This document shows, one piece after another, positions 10,708-22,790 of a stretch of DNA of 64,000 nt. The stretch's first letter is position 1. Each line of letters opens with the position of its first letter. Source of the stretch: Arachis hypogaea (taxonomy: Eukaryota > Streptophyta > Magnoliopsida > Fabales > Fabaceae). Under the pieces are notes generated by a model. That model saw only the letters and a program-made list of their open reading frames with translations, was not told the DNA's origin and searched no databases. The position numbers were made by a program, and so were the translations under genes. The DNA is taken from contig NC_092051.1 of NCBI RefSeq assembly GCF_003086295.3, positions 74,959,772 to 75,023,771 on the forward strand. Reading direction: 5' to 3'.

Positions 10708-10737
10708 TTAGAGAGAGAGGTTCTCTCCTCTCTCTTA
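10708..10737 (+). other. GA/CT hairpin in the transcribed part of the B LTR
   Basis: AGAGAGAGAGGTTCTCTCCT followed by CTCTCTT can fold back on itself. Matching hairpins lie at 39921-39949 (H), 49216-49242 (K), 38100-38126 (G), 31821-31856 and 25563-25601 (E) and about 46828-46860 (I). Confidence 0.7.
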
Positions 10738-11492
10738 GGATTTAGTTTTAGGATTTGGGATTATTTTTTCTTCATCTCAGGTTCAATGTTCCTTTTATTT
10801 ATTTTATCAATTTAGTTTATGAACTCTTTATGTTTAGATTGATTTTCTTTACTTAATGCAATTTGAGGTAATTCAGATTTATGATTGTTCTCTCTTTTAT
10901 TTATGATATAAATAATTTGGATTTTCCCTTTTGGCTTTGGTTGAGTCATTAGAGATACTTGAGTTATCAAACTCATTGTTGACTAAAAATTAGAATTTTT
11001 CAAGAATTAATTCGAGTTCTAATAACTCTAGCCTTTCCCAAGGAAAGACTAGGACCTGAGGAATCAAAATTAATTCATCCACTTAACTTACCTTCATAGT
11101 TAGAGGTTAACAAGGTGGGAGAAAAATCCAATTCTCATCACAATCGATAAGGATAACCAGGATAGGACTTCTAATTTTCATACCTCACCAAGAGTTTCAT
11201 TAAATATTAATTTATTAATTCCTGCAATTTATTTTCCTTGTTATTTAAATTACCTGTTCCTCACTTTCAAAAACCCCAATTTACAAAACTCATAACCAAT
11301 AATAAGAACATACTTCCCTGCAATTCCTTGAGAAGACGACCCGAGGTTCAAATACTTGGTTATCAATTTTAAAGGGGTTTGTTACTTGTGACAACCAAAA
11401 CGTTTATAAGAAAGGTTGATTGCTTGGTTTAGTAACTATACTTGCAACGAGAGTTTACTATAACTTCTAAACCATCAATCTTCAGTTCTTCA

Positions 11493-11730
11493 CTGTGCGG
11501 CCGCACAAAGAGCACGATAAGGAACATGCATGCATACGCACAAGGTGGTGCACACGCACAGACCAAAGAAAACAACGGAGCGCCCACGCACAGACCTTGT
11601 TGGCGCTGCGAACAGAGGGCAATACAAAGAGTGTGCGGGCGCACAAGCTTGTGCGCTTGCACAGGTCGCAAAACTTACAGTTGTGTGCGCACGCACAGCA
11701 GCGTGCATATGCATAGATGCCCTGTTTTGC
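11493..11730 (-). repeat. TGTGCG/CGCACA palindromic cluster, internal region of D
   Basis: Repeats of GTGCGG.CGCACA, CACGCACAGACC and GGCGCACAAGCTTGTGCGC. D's LTR carries the same motif class (34050-34310), unlike the CGCGT class of B, E and K. Translated ORFs here are artefacts. Confidence 0.8.
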
Positions 11731-11902
11731 AAAAAAATTTCTTTCATTTCTAAGGTGTTATGCCTTAGATGAATTAACATTTCAACCCCAAAACATTCAA
11801 AACATCACAAAATCATGATCCATTTGCAATTCAACCTATATAAACTCAAATTTAAACTAATCCTAAGCTAACTAAGACAAGCAAACATGCAAGAAACTAG
11901 GA

Positions 11903-12903
11903 TTATAAGGAAAGAGAAAGGGTAAGAAAGATGTTACCTCCGGGATCCCATATTCTAGGCATCCATTCACTTTCTTGTTGATCTTTATGCTTCAAGCCGG
12001 ATGGATAAGCTCCTAATTGGCCCTTGTAACAACCCAACATTTTCCAAAAATCACCATTCTTGAACTCCGATTCTTGAATTATTCTTCTTGAAGGACCTTG
12101 GATTCTCTTGGCAACCAACACCCTTTTCTCCACCATCTACCAACCCAAGAAAGAACTTGAGTTGGTAGTCCATCTCCAAGAGAGCATATTGATGGGGGCC
12201 AATGAAGCTCATAGCTGAAATTGCCACCCATTCAATACGTTCTTGGTTGTCAACTCCTTCCTCACCAACCTTTTCCTCCTCTTCTCCATCACTCACATCA
12301 TAACATGGAGGTTGTGAAAAGTCTACCTCCATGTATCTCTCAAACTCAATGGGAAGAGGATCATTAGGATCATTAAGGGGATTAACCAAGGAGGATAAAA
12401 AATCATTAATGATGGAATCCTCATCTTGATCAATATCCCTCAATTCTCTTTTTTTCTCCTCCAATTCCAATACTCCACTTTCTCCCTCTTGTTGCATGTC
12501 ATGACCCAACTATTCTTCTTTCCCTTGAGGCTCCACATTATTCTCTTCACTCTATTCTTTAGTTGATCCTTCACATTCTTCAAGAAAAGTGTCTTGATCG
12601 GATGAGCGTAAGAGGACTAAGTGGTTCACCACTTCGGCTATGGTTGTCACAAATTGCCCTTGTATCCTTCAGAATCCTTCTTTCTATTGGATAAAGGCTT
12701 GAAGGTCTTGTGGTTCTTGGGCTAAGGGTGGGAAAGTTTCACATTGTGATGAAAAATGGGTTTCATTATTTGGGAGGAAGGTTGTATATATAGGAGGTGA
12801 TTCATGTTGGTAGGTATCTTGAAGTGGTGTGTAAGGAGGTGGATGATGGTATTGATTTGGTGTTTGAAAATATGGTGAATGAGGATTGTGTTGAGGGTAG
12901 GGG
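11903..12903 (-). pseudogene. ORF1 (second type) of D, C-terminal part, decayed
   Basis: Continues from 32493 across the E insertion. It encodes a Pro/His/Gln-rich stretch (QHNPHSPYFQTPNQYHHPPP), an acidic stretch (SDGEEEEKVGEEGVD) and a conserved tail: AMSFIGPHQYALLEMDYQL, then in another frame DQQESEWMPRIWDPGG. The tail matches the B/E/K ORF1 at LEYALLETDGQLRAL and DQQED..SKVWDP. Several stops lie between 12510 and 12690 and a frameshift near 12100-12136. Unknown function; diverged branch of the ORF1 family. Confidence 0.72.
12899..12903. repeat. Target site duplication of E, left copy
   Basis: AGGGG, identical to 32488-32492 on the far side of E. Confidence 0.95.
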
Positions 12904-13497
12904 TGATGAAGAGAAAATTTGATGGTATAGAATTTCACAAATAAATTCTCGTTGTAAGCATAGCTCCAAACCAACAAACAATCCTCCTCAATCAAAAATT
13001 TTGGTTGTCACATGTACAAACCCCAAAAAGAATTAACCGAAGCATTTAAACTCCGGGTCGTCTCACAAGGAATTGCAATGAAGTGCTCAACTATTGTCTA
13101 TGAAGATGCAAGGGGAAGTTTTGATTTGGAAATTGACAAGAAAGTATAAATGACAAGAAAGTAAAATAACAAGAACTAATAAAAGAAATGGAAAGAACTC
13201 TTGGCTAAGACATGGAAAATTGAGATCACCATCCTTGTCAACAAACTATATATTGACAATTATGAGGAACCAAGCTCATTAAGTGTACCTCTATACGTGA
13301 AGTATATCAAATGGCTTGATCAACATCAATCCATAAGGCCTAACCTAGCTACCAATTAACTTAGTAATAGGTTAGTATCAATGGTTATCAAATTGACCAC
13401 CAAGGATTCTCAAATCACCAATTCAATGAGACCCAATGACTCAAGGTCACTCAATTCTCTTAGTCTAGGCCAAGAGTCAAGAAAACTACTCAAAAAC
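12904..13497 (-). repeat. 3' LTR of E, distal segment (left of N)
   Basis: Aligns with 30892-31492 of the 5' LTR. It starts TGATGAAGAG on the plus strand and holds the U5 hairpin at 13037-13056 (minus CCGGAG...CTTCGG). It is cut at 13497 by N. Confidence 0.9.
13493..13497. repeat. Target site duplication of N, left copy
   Basis: AAAAC, repeated at 25237-25241. Confidence 0.95.
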
Positions 13498-14474
13498 TGA
13501 TGCACGGAAAACTTGTCTCACAACAAATCTCCCTTCGGCAAGTGTACCGAATTTGTCGTCAAGTAAAAACTCACAATAGAGTGAGGTCGAATCCCACAGG
13601 GATTGATTGATCAAGCAACTTTAATTAGAAGAATGTTCTAGTTGAGCGAATCCAGAATTTTGGTTGAGAGTTGCAGAAAATAAAATGGCGGGAATGTAAA
13701 TAACAGAAAAGTAAATGCTAGGATTAAAGGATTGGAAGTAAATAACTGAAAATAAATTGCAGAATTGTAAATGGGAATGGGGGATTTGCTCATAAAAGTA
13801 AATGGCAGAAATTAAAGAGAATGGGTAAGATCAGAGATGGGAGTTCATTGGGCTTAGGAGATGTTGCAATTCTCCGGATCAAGTTCATTTTCATCTCTTC
13901 CTCAATCAATGCACTCATTGATCTCCTTGGCAATCTTAAGTGATTGAATTACAATTTCTTGCAATTCAATCTCTCAAATCTTGATCAATAGCCAATTCCT
14001 TGGTCAGTTGCTCATGAGAAGAGATGAAGTATGGTCACTGATTATACCACATGCATTTCCCAAATCAAGTATTGAGAGGGTTATAGTCACATACCCATCC
14101 AAACCTAATTTGGTCCAGCATGAGAAAGCATTTCTAGCTTGATCTCTTCATTCCTCTTTCAAGGTTCAAAAGAGATCCAAGTTTGAATAGCTTCTCTTCC
14201 AAGATAACTACTCAATTGGATGAAGATCGAAAGCTTTCAAGTAAAATCAAGAGAAAAGATAGAAGAAGAATAATGAAAATTAGTATTGATCCATCAAATT
14301 ACAACAGAGCTCCCTAACCCAATGAAATGGGTTTAGTTGTTCATAGCTCTAGAAAATGAAAACAAAGATGGAGAATACATCATAAAACTAGAAAATGCAG
14401 AGAAAGTAAAATACAGAGAGTAGTTATCCTCTTCCAGCCTCCTCAAACTCTCTTTTACAATTCAAAGCTACTCC

Positions 14475-14480
14475 TATATA
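14475..14480 (-). promoter_or_regulatory. Putative TATA box in the N 3' LTR
   Basis: The minus strand reads AGTATATATAGGAG; the same sequence is in the 5' LTR at 23912-23918. It lies downstream of the palindrome array in element orientation. Confidence 0.6.
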
Positions 14481-14659
14481 TACTACTCTTCTCAGCTTCT
14501 AGTTTGCTCTTCGAGTCTTGGGCCTTTGGATCTTGAGTTTGAAGCAGTTCTTTTCTTCATTTGGGCTTGGCTTTACTTGCAGAGAGAAAGTGTTAAGCGG
14601 GCAGAGACTTTAGCTCAGGGCGTAAGGGGTGTTAATCATTTAGTGAAAGTATAAGTTCG

Positions 14660-15472
14660 GGAACGTTAGTGACACTTAACATTTTCAATAACGTTCCAAT
14701 GTACCCCCTTGCCTCACGTTAGATCCCACGTTAACTAGGTTAACGTGGCTTCTAACGTGGCCTTGTCAACCTTCGAGAACGTTAGTGACACTCAACATTG
14801 TCACTAACGTTCTAGTGTGCCCCTTTTTGCTTCACGTTAAAGCCCACGTTAACTAGGTTAACGTGGCTTCTAACGTGGCCTTGCCAACCTTCGAGAACGT
14901 TAGTGACACTCAGCATTGTCACTAACGTTCCAATGTGCCCCTAGATCTCACGTTAAAGTCCACGTTAACTAGGTTAACGTGGCTTCTAACGTGGCCATTC
15001 TTAGCCATCCCAACGTTAGTGACAATGTTGAGTGTCACTAACGTTGGCTCATCATTCATTCCTCATCGTTAGCTTCCACGTTAACTAAGTTAACGTGGAA
15101 GTTAACGTGGCTCCTTGGGGGGTTGTGTGGTTGCTTCCAATGTTAGTGACAATGTTGAGTGTCACTAACGTTGTCGACAACTCTCACTTCTTACGTTAGC
15201 TCCCACGTTAACCAAGTTAACATGGGAGTTAACGTGGTGTGTTGCATCCTTAGGCCAACGTTAGTGACAATGTTGAATGTCACTAACGTTGGCTTCTCTT
15301 CCCCTTTTAACGTTAGAGGTCACGTTAACTAGGTTAACGTGGGCTCTAACGTGGCCATTCATGAGTGTTTGCCAACGTTAGTGACAATGTTAAGTGTCAC
15401 TAACGTTGGCTCAACTTCCCTTTTCCACGTTAGAGTTCACGTTAACTTAGTTAACGTGACTCTTAACGTGGG
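14660..15472 (-). repeat. Seven-unit alternating palindrome array, N 3' LTR
   Basis: About seven units of 110-120 bp. Each unit pairs an AACGTTAGTGACA/TGTCACTAACGTT inverted repeat with a CACGTTAAC.AG.GTTAACGTG palindrome that is itself flanked by CACGTTA/TAACGTG. The central loops of the first motif type read ACTCAACA-like in units 1-3 and the reverse complement (TGTTGAGT-like) in units 4-7. Confidence 0.93.
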
Positions 15473-15799
15473 CAATGATGGCTTTGAGAGTGTCATTGGC
15501 AATCACTTTTCTCATTAATCTTGCAAGTTTCCTCCCTTTCCTTGCTTCCTTTGGTCCTGAAATCAAGCAATAGAGTGCATCAAAGTTCTAGTCCAAGTCA
15601 TGGGCAATGCAACATATAATTTGTCACTAAACTTATGCAAAATCCTCATGAAATAATGTGAAATGCACAATGTATGCTTGAATCAAGGTGTAAGTGAATA
15701 TCTACCCATAACTAGCTTATTTCCTAAGGAAATGCATGAAACTAACCTAAAAACAGTAAAGAAAAGGTCAGTGAAACTGGCCAAGATGCCCTGGCATCA

Positions 15800-15836
15800 C
15801 AACACCAAACTTAAAGCTTGCTTGTCCCTAAGCAAG
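15800..15836 (-). other. PPT and upstream hairpin of N
   Basis: The minus strand reads CTTGCTT-AGGGAC-AAGCAAG (15817-15836), then CTTTAAGTTTGGTGTTG up to the LTR. The hairpin matches the GAGGAC-loop hairpins of the non-autonomous elements although the PPT sequence is of another type. Confidence 0.85.
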
Positions 15837-17368
15837 TACTGGAACAAGAGAATGATGAATGGAATATCCAGAGGAATGAGTCATTCTTGTGGATGTCATG
15901 TTACTGATTTTATGGTGGTTTCATGCATAGCAACTTAGGTTCATTCCATTACTGGCTTTCAGACCTTTATCATGTCCCTAAACACTTACTTTGTCTATAT
16001 CCCATGAGACTTTTATTCATTGATCCTTTTATTGTTATTTCAAAGGTTATTTGTGTTATTTAGGCTAAGTGCTCTGTAAGGGGGCAACTCTTTAAGATAA
16101 GCTTTCAGCCAACACTCCCGAACCAGTTGGTTCAAGGTGCTAGGTGTTGAAGCACCCCTAAGGACTTACTCCCTCAAGTCTCTCCCCCATACATACACAC
16201 CACAGGCATATAGTTCCTTTATTTTCTTTTTTTGAGACCTTGGTGTCCAGCACCTCTTTGGGTTACTAAATGCTCTGTGGTGAGGGTTACTCTTGATAGT
16301 GGATTTTCAGCTTATATTCCCGGGTTAGTTAACCCAAGTCCAAGTGATAAAGCACCCCTGAGAGCTTATTCATCCAAGTAGATCCCTCACACAGGAGCAC
16401 CACAGACACTTGTCTCAAGGTCCAAACCATTGGTGCCTAGCCTTATTGCTTACTCTTTTTCTTTTGTTTTTCACTTCCATTATTCTTTCCCTTTTCTCTT
16501 ATTAGGATCTTGTCATCTACGTAGTCTCATGGGTATATCCAAAGTCAAGTATTCAGGATAGATAGTTGTCCTCCTAACCTTGCGGTTGAACCAACTTAGC
16601 TAACTTATGACTACCCTAAAGATTCATGAATGCACTTCCACAATATGAACTCCACTCTGGTCTTTTAAAAACATAAACATTCTCTTCTTCATTTGATTTA
16701 AAAGGAACAAGCATACAAGTAGCCACAAATCAAAAGTGCATTCGGACTTCCAACTTTCAACCATTCTGAGTACAATGGAATTAAGTAACAATACAACCTT
16801 CGGGTGATGATTTCTGGTTGCTCTCTCTCTTTGTCATCATCCTAGTTTTTGGCTGCCTCGCTTCTTTGGGTAGAGGTGCACCATTTCCTCATAAGATTCC
16901 TGCAAGGTGACTGGAAGTTGCTTGTTCCTAAAGCACTTGAGACATAGTTAGCTTGCATGTATGCTGGTGCTTTTTAAACTCTATTTGGTGTGTGAACACC
17001 AAACTTAGTTCCTTGCCCAGTGCAAACATTGCACATATGCAGAGAACCCCATATCTTATTGTCAACAAAGCAATGATCACCTATAGTCTAACTACATCTA
17101 AGTGGTTTCTCTTGATTGGATGGAGCTAGCAATGTTCTTCTGGAGTGGAGTGTAATTCTAACCAATGTCCTTTGGTGGAACACCAAACTCCGAATTACAC
17201 CATCACTCTTGGATTGTTCTGGTGTAGAACACCAAACTTAGCTCCTTACAATACAGGGGAAACGACTTGTGATGTTTATTGAAATAAAGATGAATGTGAA
17301 ACTACCTGAGGTTGGGTTGCCTCCCAACAGAGCGCTCTTTTATCGTCGCAAGCTCGACGAGTCCTTAG
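15837..17368 (-). other. 3' non-coding region of N between pol and the PPT
   Basis: About 1.5 kb, where Athila relatives may carry an env-like ORF; I find none. It holds two diverged copies of a roughly 150-bp segment (about 16065-16210 and 16270-16410) sharing TAA.TGCTCTGT, CAGC..(A/T)(A/C)A.TCCCG, AAGCACCCCT and CACCACAG. On the plus strand, GAACACCAAACT(T/C)-like pieces recur near 16993, 17180 and 17228, resembling decayed copies of the PPT (TTTGGTGTTC). Confidence 0.65.
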
Positions 17369-20300
17369 TTACTTGAGATGGTACTTTACTCTGGGGCTTT
17401 CCCCCATGTTGCCCAGATAATGCTTGAGTCTTTGTCCATTCACTGTAAAAGTCCTCTATGAACCTTCATCCGTGATTTCGATGTGGCCATATGGTGATAC
17501 TTTCGTAACCATGAAAGGTCTGGACCACCTAGACTTGAGTTTTCCTGGAAACAACCTTAATTTAGACTTGTAAAGGAGTACTCGCTGCCCCTTTTCGAAA
17601 CTCCTTGGCGCAAGATGCATGTCATGTTTTCTCTTTGCCTTCTCTTTATACATCTTAGTGTTTTCATAGGCTTGTGACCTGAATTCCTCTATCTCTTGCA
17701 GCTGCAAGATCCTTTTTGCACCAGTAGCAATGCTGTCAAAATTTAGTATCTTGATAGCCCAGAGAGCTTTGTGTTCCAGCTCCAGTGGTAAATGACAAGC
17801 CTTTCCATAGACCAGTTGATATGGAGACATTCCAAGTGGAGTTTTGAATGCTGTTCTGTATGCCCAAAGAGCATCATCCAGCTTCTTCGACCAATCCTTT
17901 CTAGATGCACCCACAGTTTTTTCCAGGATCCTCTTCAGTTCTCTGTTGGATATCTCAGTTTGCCTACTCGTTTGAGGGTGGTAAGGTGTGGCTACTTTGT
18001 GTTTTACCCCATATCGTAGGAGGAGAGCTTCTAGTGGTTTGTTACAAAAGTGGCTCCCTCCATCACTGATGAGGGCTCTTGGGACTCCAAACCGGCTAAA
18101 GATATTCTTCCTGAGGAAGTGCATGACTACCTTGTTATCATTAGTTAGGGTTGCAATAGCCTCTACCCACTTGGAAATATAATCCACTGCTACCAGGATG
18201 TACTTGTTTGCTTATGAGGTTGGGAATGGTCCCATGAAATCTATTCCCCACACATCAAACAGTTCCAGTTCCAAGATGAAATTTTGTGGCATGGCGTTTC
18301 TTTTGGCCAGGTTTCCAGATCTTTGGCATTCATTGCAGCTTTTTACTAGTTCCTTGGCATCCTTGAAAAGGGTGGGCCAAAAGAATCCGCTTTGTAACAC
18401 CTTTGCTGCAGTTCTGTCCCCTCCAAAGTGCCCGCCATAACATGAACCGTGGCAGTTCCACAGGACTTCTCTTCCTTCCTCTTCCGAAACACATCTTCTA
18501 AGGATTCCATCTAAACATTTCTTGAAGAGATATGGCTCGTCCCCGACAAAGTATTTTGCATCATTCATGAGCTTCCTCTTTTGATGTTTATTGATCCCTG
18601 GGGGTAATGCCCCAGTTGCCTTGAAATTTGCAATATCTGCGAACCATGGTGCTTTGTGAACTGTCATCAACTGCTCATCAGGGAAGAGCTCGTTCACATT
18701 TGTATCATTTTCTTCACCTTGATCATGAGGGATTCTGGATAGGTGATCTGCCACCTTGTTCTCCACTCCTTTCTTGTCTCTGATTTCAATATCAAATTCC
18801 TGCAACAGTAAGATCCACCTTATTAGTATTGGCTTTGATTCTTGCTTGGCAAACAAATATTTAAGTGCTGTGTGATCTGTAAAAACAATAACTTTAGCAC
18901 CAATGAGGTATGATCTAAATTTGTCAAATGCAAAAACTATTACTAGCAACTCCTTTTCAGTAGTGGTATAATTTCTTTGAGTTTCATTAAGGACTTTGCT
19001 AGCATAGTATATCACACGAACTAGGTTATCTTTCCTTTGTCCTAACACTGCCCCAACTGCAAAATCAGATGCATCACACATCAATTCAAATGGTAGGTTC
19101 CAATCAGGTGGGGAAATGATAGGAGCAGAGGATAACCTCATTTTCAAATGTGCAAATGCTAGTATGCATGTTTCATCAAAGATAAATGGTGTATCAGATA
19201 CAAGGAAATTGCTTAAGGGCTTGGCTATCTTTGAAAAATTTTTAATGAACCTTCTGTAAAAACCAGCATGCCCTAAAAAACTCCTAATTGCCTTGACATC
19301 ACTGGGTGGGGGTAGTTTTTCAATAAGTTCTACTTTAGCTCTATCAACCTCAATGCCTTGGTGAGAGACCTTGTGACCAAGGACTATTCCTCCTGTCACC
19401 ATGAAGTGGCATTTTTTCCAGTTCAAGACCAAATTGGTCTCTTGGCATCTTTTCAATACCAAGGCGAGGTGATGTAGGTAACTAGGAAAAGAATCTCCGA
19501 ATACCGAGAAATCATCCATAAAAACTTCAATGAATTTTTCTATCATATCTGAAAAGATAGAAAGCATACAGTGTTGGAAAGTTGCAGGGGCATTACATAA
19601 TCCAAATGGCATGCGCCTATAGGCAAACACTCCATACGGACAAGTAAATGAGGTTTTCTCTTGGTCTCTCAGATCAACCACTATTTGGTTATATCCTGAA
19701 TAATCGCCGAGAAAACAATAATATGCGTGCCCTGCAAGTCTTTCCAACATCTGATCCATGAATGGAAGGGGAAAGTGGTCTTTTCGTGTAGCCTCATTGA
19801 GTTTTCTGTAGTCTATGCACATCCGCCATCCTGTGACAGTCCTTGTGGGTATGAGCTCATTTTTCTCATTGGTAACCACAGTGATTCCTCCCTTCTTGGG
19901 CACAACATGTATGGGGCTAACCCATGGGCTGTCCGAAATTGGGTATATGACCCCTCCTTGCCAAAGCTTCATAACCTCTTTCTGTACCACTTCCTTCATG
20001 ATTGGGTTCAGCCTTCTTTGGGATTGAATGGATGGCTTGGCATCATCTTCCAACGGTATTTTATGCATGCATATGGTTGAACTGATTCCCTTCAGGTCAG
20101 CAAGGGTCCATCCAATGGCATCCTTATGCTCCCGCAGCACCTTGAGTAGCTCGTCCTCTTGATCTTGACTGAGGGATGAATTTATGATCACTGGGTAGTT
20201 TTCATTTTCTCCTAGATATGCATATTTGAGAGTGGGTGGCAGTGCTTTGAGTTCAAGTTTGGGTGCTTCTGACTTTTCGTTCCATTCCTTTGGTGCATCT

Positions 20301-21073
20301 GGTATATGTATTTCTGCTGTGGCAACCTCTTCACTTGATTCAGATTCTTCCTCCACCAATCTCTCGTCCTCTTCAGGTTCTTCTTCTTCAAAATTCTCCT
20401 GCACTTCATCCTCAAGTGCATCTAACCTCATGCATTCCCCCAATTATTCTGGTGGATAACTCATGGCCTTGAACACATTGAATGTCATCTTTTCATTGTG
20501 TAATCTCAGTGTGAGGTCACCCTTCTGAACATTGATGACAGCTCCAGCAGTGGCCAAGAATGGCCTTCCCAAGATGATGGAGGTCTTGGCGTCCTCCTGC
20601 ATGTCCAGCACCACAAAATCTGCTAGAAATATGAAATCTCCCACTTTTACTAGCAAATCCTCTACTATCCCGTGAGGGAATTTGAACGATCGGTCTGCCA
20701 GTTGTAGGGCCATTTTTGTTGGTTTAGCCTCCTCAATTTTCATCTTTCTCATCATAGCTACTGACATCAAATTGATGCTGGCCCCTAAGTCACAAAGAGC
20801 CTTCTCTACTGTGATTTCTCCTATAATACAAGGGATCTGAAAACTCCCAGGATCCTTCAGTTTCTGAGGTAGTTTATGCTGAATGATAGCACTGCACTCT
20901 TCAGTTAGTATCACAGTCTCATTGTTCTTCCAGCTTCTCTTCTTAGTCATTAGCTCCTTCAAAAACTTGGCATAGAGTGGCATTTGTTCTATGGCTTCAG
21001 CAAAGGGTATGTTGATTTGTAGCTTCTTAAAGATTTCCAAAAATCTCAAGAACTGGTTGTCATCTTCTTTTCT
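17369..21073 (-). pseudogene. pol: Pol of N: protease, RT, RNase H, integrase, with nonsense codons
   Basis: One frame runs from 21073 to 17369 with three in-frame stops (20444-20446, 18212-18214, 17456-17458). Order: protease (CDLGASINLM and IILGRPFLATAGA); RT ([33 protein letters not shown] and catalytic [11 protein letters not shown], both Asp present); RNase H ([25 protein letters not shown]); integrase with a His/Cys region ([23 protein letters not shown]) and catalytic pieces ([28 protein letters not shown]). After the last stop the frame continues to FTVNGQRLKHYLG and ends at 17369. The enzyme sites look good, so the stops may be recent point mutations. Confidence 0.93.
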
Positions 21074-21152
21074 TCAATAGCTGGGGATATGGAGCTCTTG
21101 AGATGTTCAGTTGGGGTATCCCTTTTTCTTTCTGCAGACTTGGCGTGGGAAG

Positions 21153-22769
21153 TTAAACTCCATCTTGCTCTTCTCCCTTTTCATTTGAGCCTTCTTCTTG
21201 TGGTTTTTGGGGATGTTCCTTCAGTTCCTTCCCACTCATAAGTGTGATAGCTTGACACTCCTCCCTTTTGCTTGAGTGGGCATCATAGCAAAAGTTGTGG
21301 TTAGGGAGCTGCTTAAACAAATAGCTGATTTGTGTCTCCAGTTTCGTGATGGCAGCATTTTGATTCTGCATGTTGGACTGCACTTCCTCTCTGAATGCTT
21401 TACTGTCTCAAATGTCTCTGCATACTCCTTCAATTAAGGTTTCGATCTTAGAGAGCTTGTCATCAATTGATTGGTGATTCGGAGCAGATGTGTTATTTTG
21501 GTTTTGATAAGCATATGAAGAAGTGTTGTTGTGGGGGTGTTGAGACGTCCTCTGTGTGAATTGCTGGTGAGCTGCATTGTTGTTGGAGTCGTAACGTCTC
21601 TGGTCTTGGTTTTGATCTTGCTCACTTTCCCACCCAAAGTTTGGGTGGTTTCTCCATCCAGGGTTGTAGGTCTTGGAGTATGGATCATAGTTTTTCCTTG
21701 GTGAACTCCCAATGTAGTTGGCTTGCTCCTGACTCACCTCTGCTTCTTCATTCACTCCTTCTTGGATTGTTGATGAAGTGGAGATTGCTGCTACTTGGTT
21801 CATCTCCATCTTCTTGGTGAGGTTAGCCAACTGCTGGGTAATGAGCTTGTTTTGGGCCAACAGAGCATCTACATTGTTTAGCTCCATTACTCCTCTTGTG
21901 TTCCCTCTTTCGGAAGCATAGAAGTAGTCATTCTCTGCTACTGTTTCAATAACATCTATGGCTTCCTCAATGGTCTTCTTCTTGTTCAAAGAACCTCCAG
22001 ATGAATGGTCTACGGCCTTCTTTGACTCATAAGAGAGCCCTTCATAGAAAATGTGCAGCTGTACCCATTCGTTGAACATGTCAGGTGGACACCTCCTTGT
22101 TAAGTCCTTGAACCTCTCCCATGCTTCATATAGAGTCTCACCATCTTGTTGCCTGAAAGTTTGGACCTCAGCTCTCAGCCTATTGATTCGTTGAGGAGGG
22201 TAAAATCTTGCTAAGAATTTGTTCACCACGTCTTCCTAAGTTGTCAAGCATTCCCTTGGGAAAGATTCCAGCCATTTGGCTGCCTTGTCCCTGAGTGAGA
22301 ATGGAAATAAGAGCAGTCTATAGGCGTCAGGATGAACACCATTAGACTTCACTGTGTCACATATTCTCAGGAAGGTGGTTAAATGTTGATTGGGGTCTTC
22401 TTGAACACTTCCTCCAAACGAACAGTTGTTCTGAACAAGGGTGATGAGCTGTAGTTTAAGTTCAAAGTTGTTGGCATGGATTGTTGGCTTTTGGATGCTA
22501 CTTCCACAATTGCCTGGGTTTGGATTGATGTAAGAGCCCAAAACTCTTCTATCCTCCCCAGCATGATTTGCTCTACCTCCTCCCCCATGGTTGTGATCTT
22601 CTTCTTCATGATGGTTTTCCATGTTGTCTTCCATGTTTGTTTCAAAGAATTCCTCTTCTTCCTCAGCACCAACCACTTTCTTTCCTCTTGCCTCCCTCCT
22701 TAATCTAAGGAAGGTCTTCTCAGGTTCAGAATCGAAGGAAGTTGAAGCTCCACTTCTTCTCCCTGTCAT
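21153..22769 (-). pseudogene. gag: Gag of N, interrupted by two stops
   Basis: The likely start is the ATG at 22767-22769 (MTGRRSGASTSFDSEPEKT); an upstream in-frame ATG at 22790 is possible. It contains the gag domain (NNFELKLQLITLVQNNCSF, DKAAKWLESFP, YPPQRINRLRAEVQTF, EAWERFKDLTRRCPPDM), then a Gln/Asn-rich stretch. In-frame stops are TAG at 22236-22238, where Trp fits the related gag of A, and TGA at 21408-21410. The frame ends at 21153; protease is in another frame, so a shift lies within 21074-21152. I see no clear CCHC zinc knuckle. Confidence 0.9.
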
Positions 22770-22790
22770 ACAACCATCAAGTGCAAGCAA

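Larger units (their letters stand above)
4439..11492 (+). mobile_element. Element B: non-autonomous LTR retrotransposon (ORF1 type)
   Basis: Plus-strand element with the right 386 bp of its 5' LTR (4439-4824; the rest is displaced by A), a tRNA-Asp primer site, ORF1 (5475-7045), a CpG palindromic cluster, a splice-acceptor-like site with an ORF2 remnant, two hairpin-PPT modules and a 3' LTR (10020-11492). It has no gag, protease, RT or integrase. The right flank (11493) is the 3' region of element D, so B inserted into D. Confidence 0.88.
10020..11492 (+). repeat. 3' LTR of element B
   Basis: 1473 bp, TGATAAACCAC...CTTCA. It holds an ACGCGT/CGCGTC cluster (10477-10555), a TATA box (10638-10643), an AGAGAGAG/CTCTCTC hairpin (10708-10737) and the U5 hairpin (11341-11359: CCGAG...CTTGG, where the 5' LTR has CTCGG, so pairing is kept by wobble). 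Confidence 0.93.
13498..15799 (-). repeat. 3' LTR of N
   Basis: 2302 bp, TGATGCACGG...GGCATCA on the plus strand. It contains the seven-unit palindrome array (14660-15472) and a TATA-like box on the minus strand (14475-14480). It is about 127 bp longer than the 5' LTR because that copy has a deletion. Confidence 0.94.

Noticed and set aside
11429..11780. Several His/Cys-rich ORFs
   Set aside because: They lie over the TGTGCG/CGCACA repeats in D; frame by-products.
14660..15472. Regularly spaced repeats resembling a CRISPR array
   Set aside because: Units are palindromic, diverged and lie inside an LTR present twice in a plant retrotransposon; no spacers or cas genes.
15663..15938. 91-codon plus ORF in N
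   Set aside because: Crosses the LTR/PPT border on the wrong strand.
15837..17368. Possible env-like gene downstream of N pol
   Set aside because: No ORF of useful length on the element strand, no membrane segments or signal peptide.
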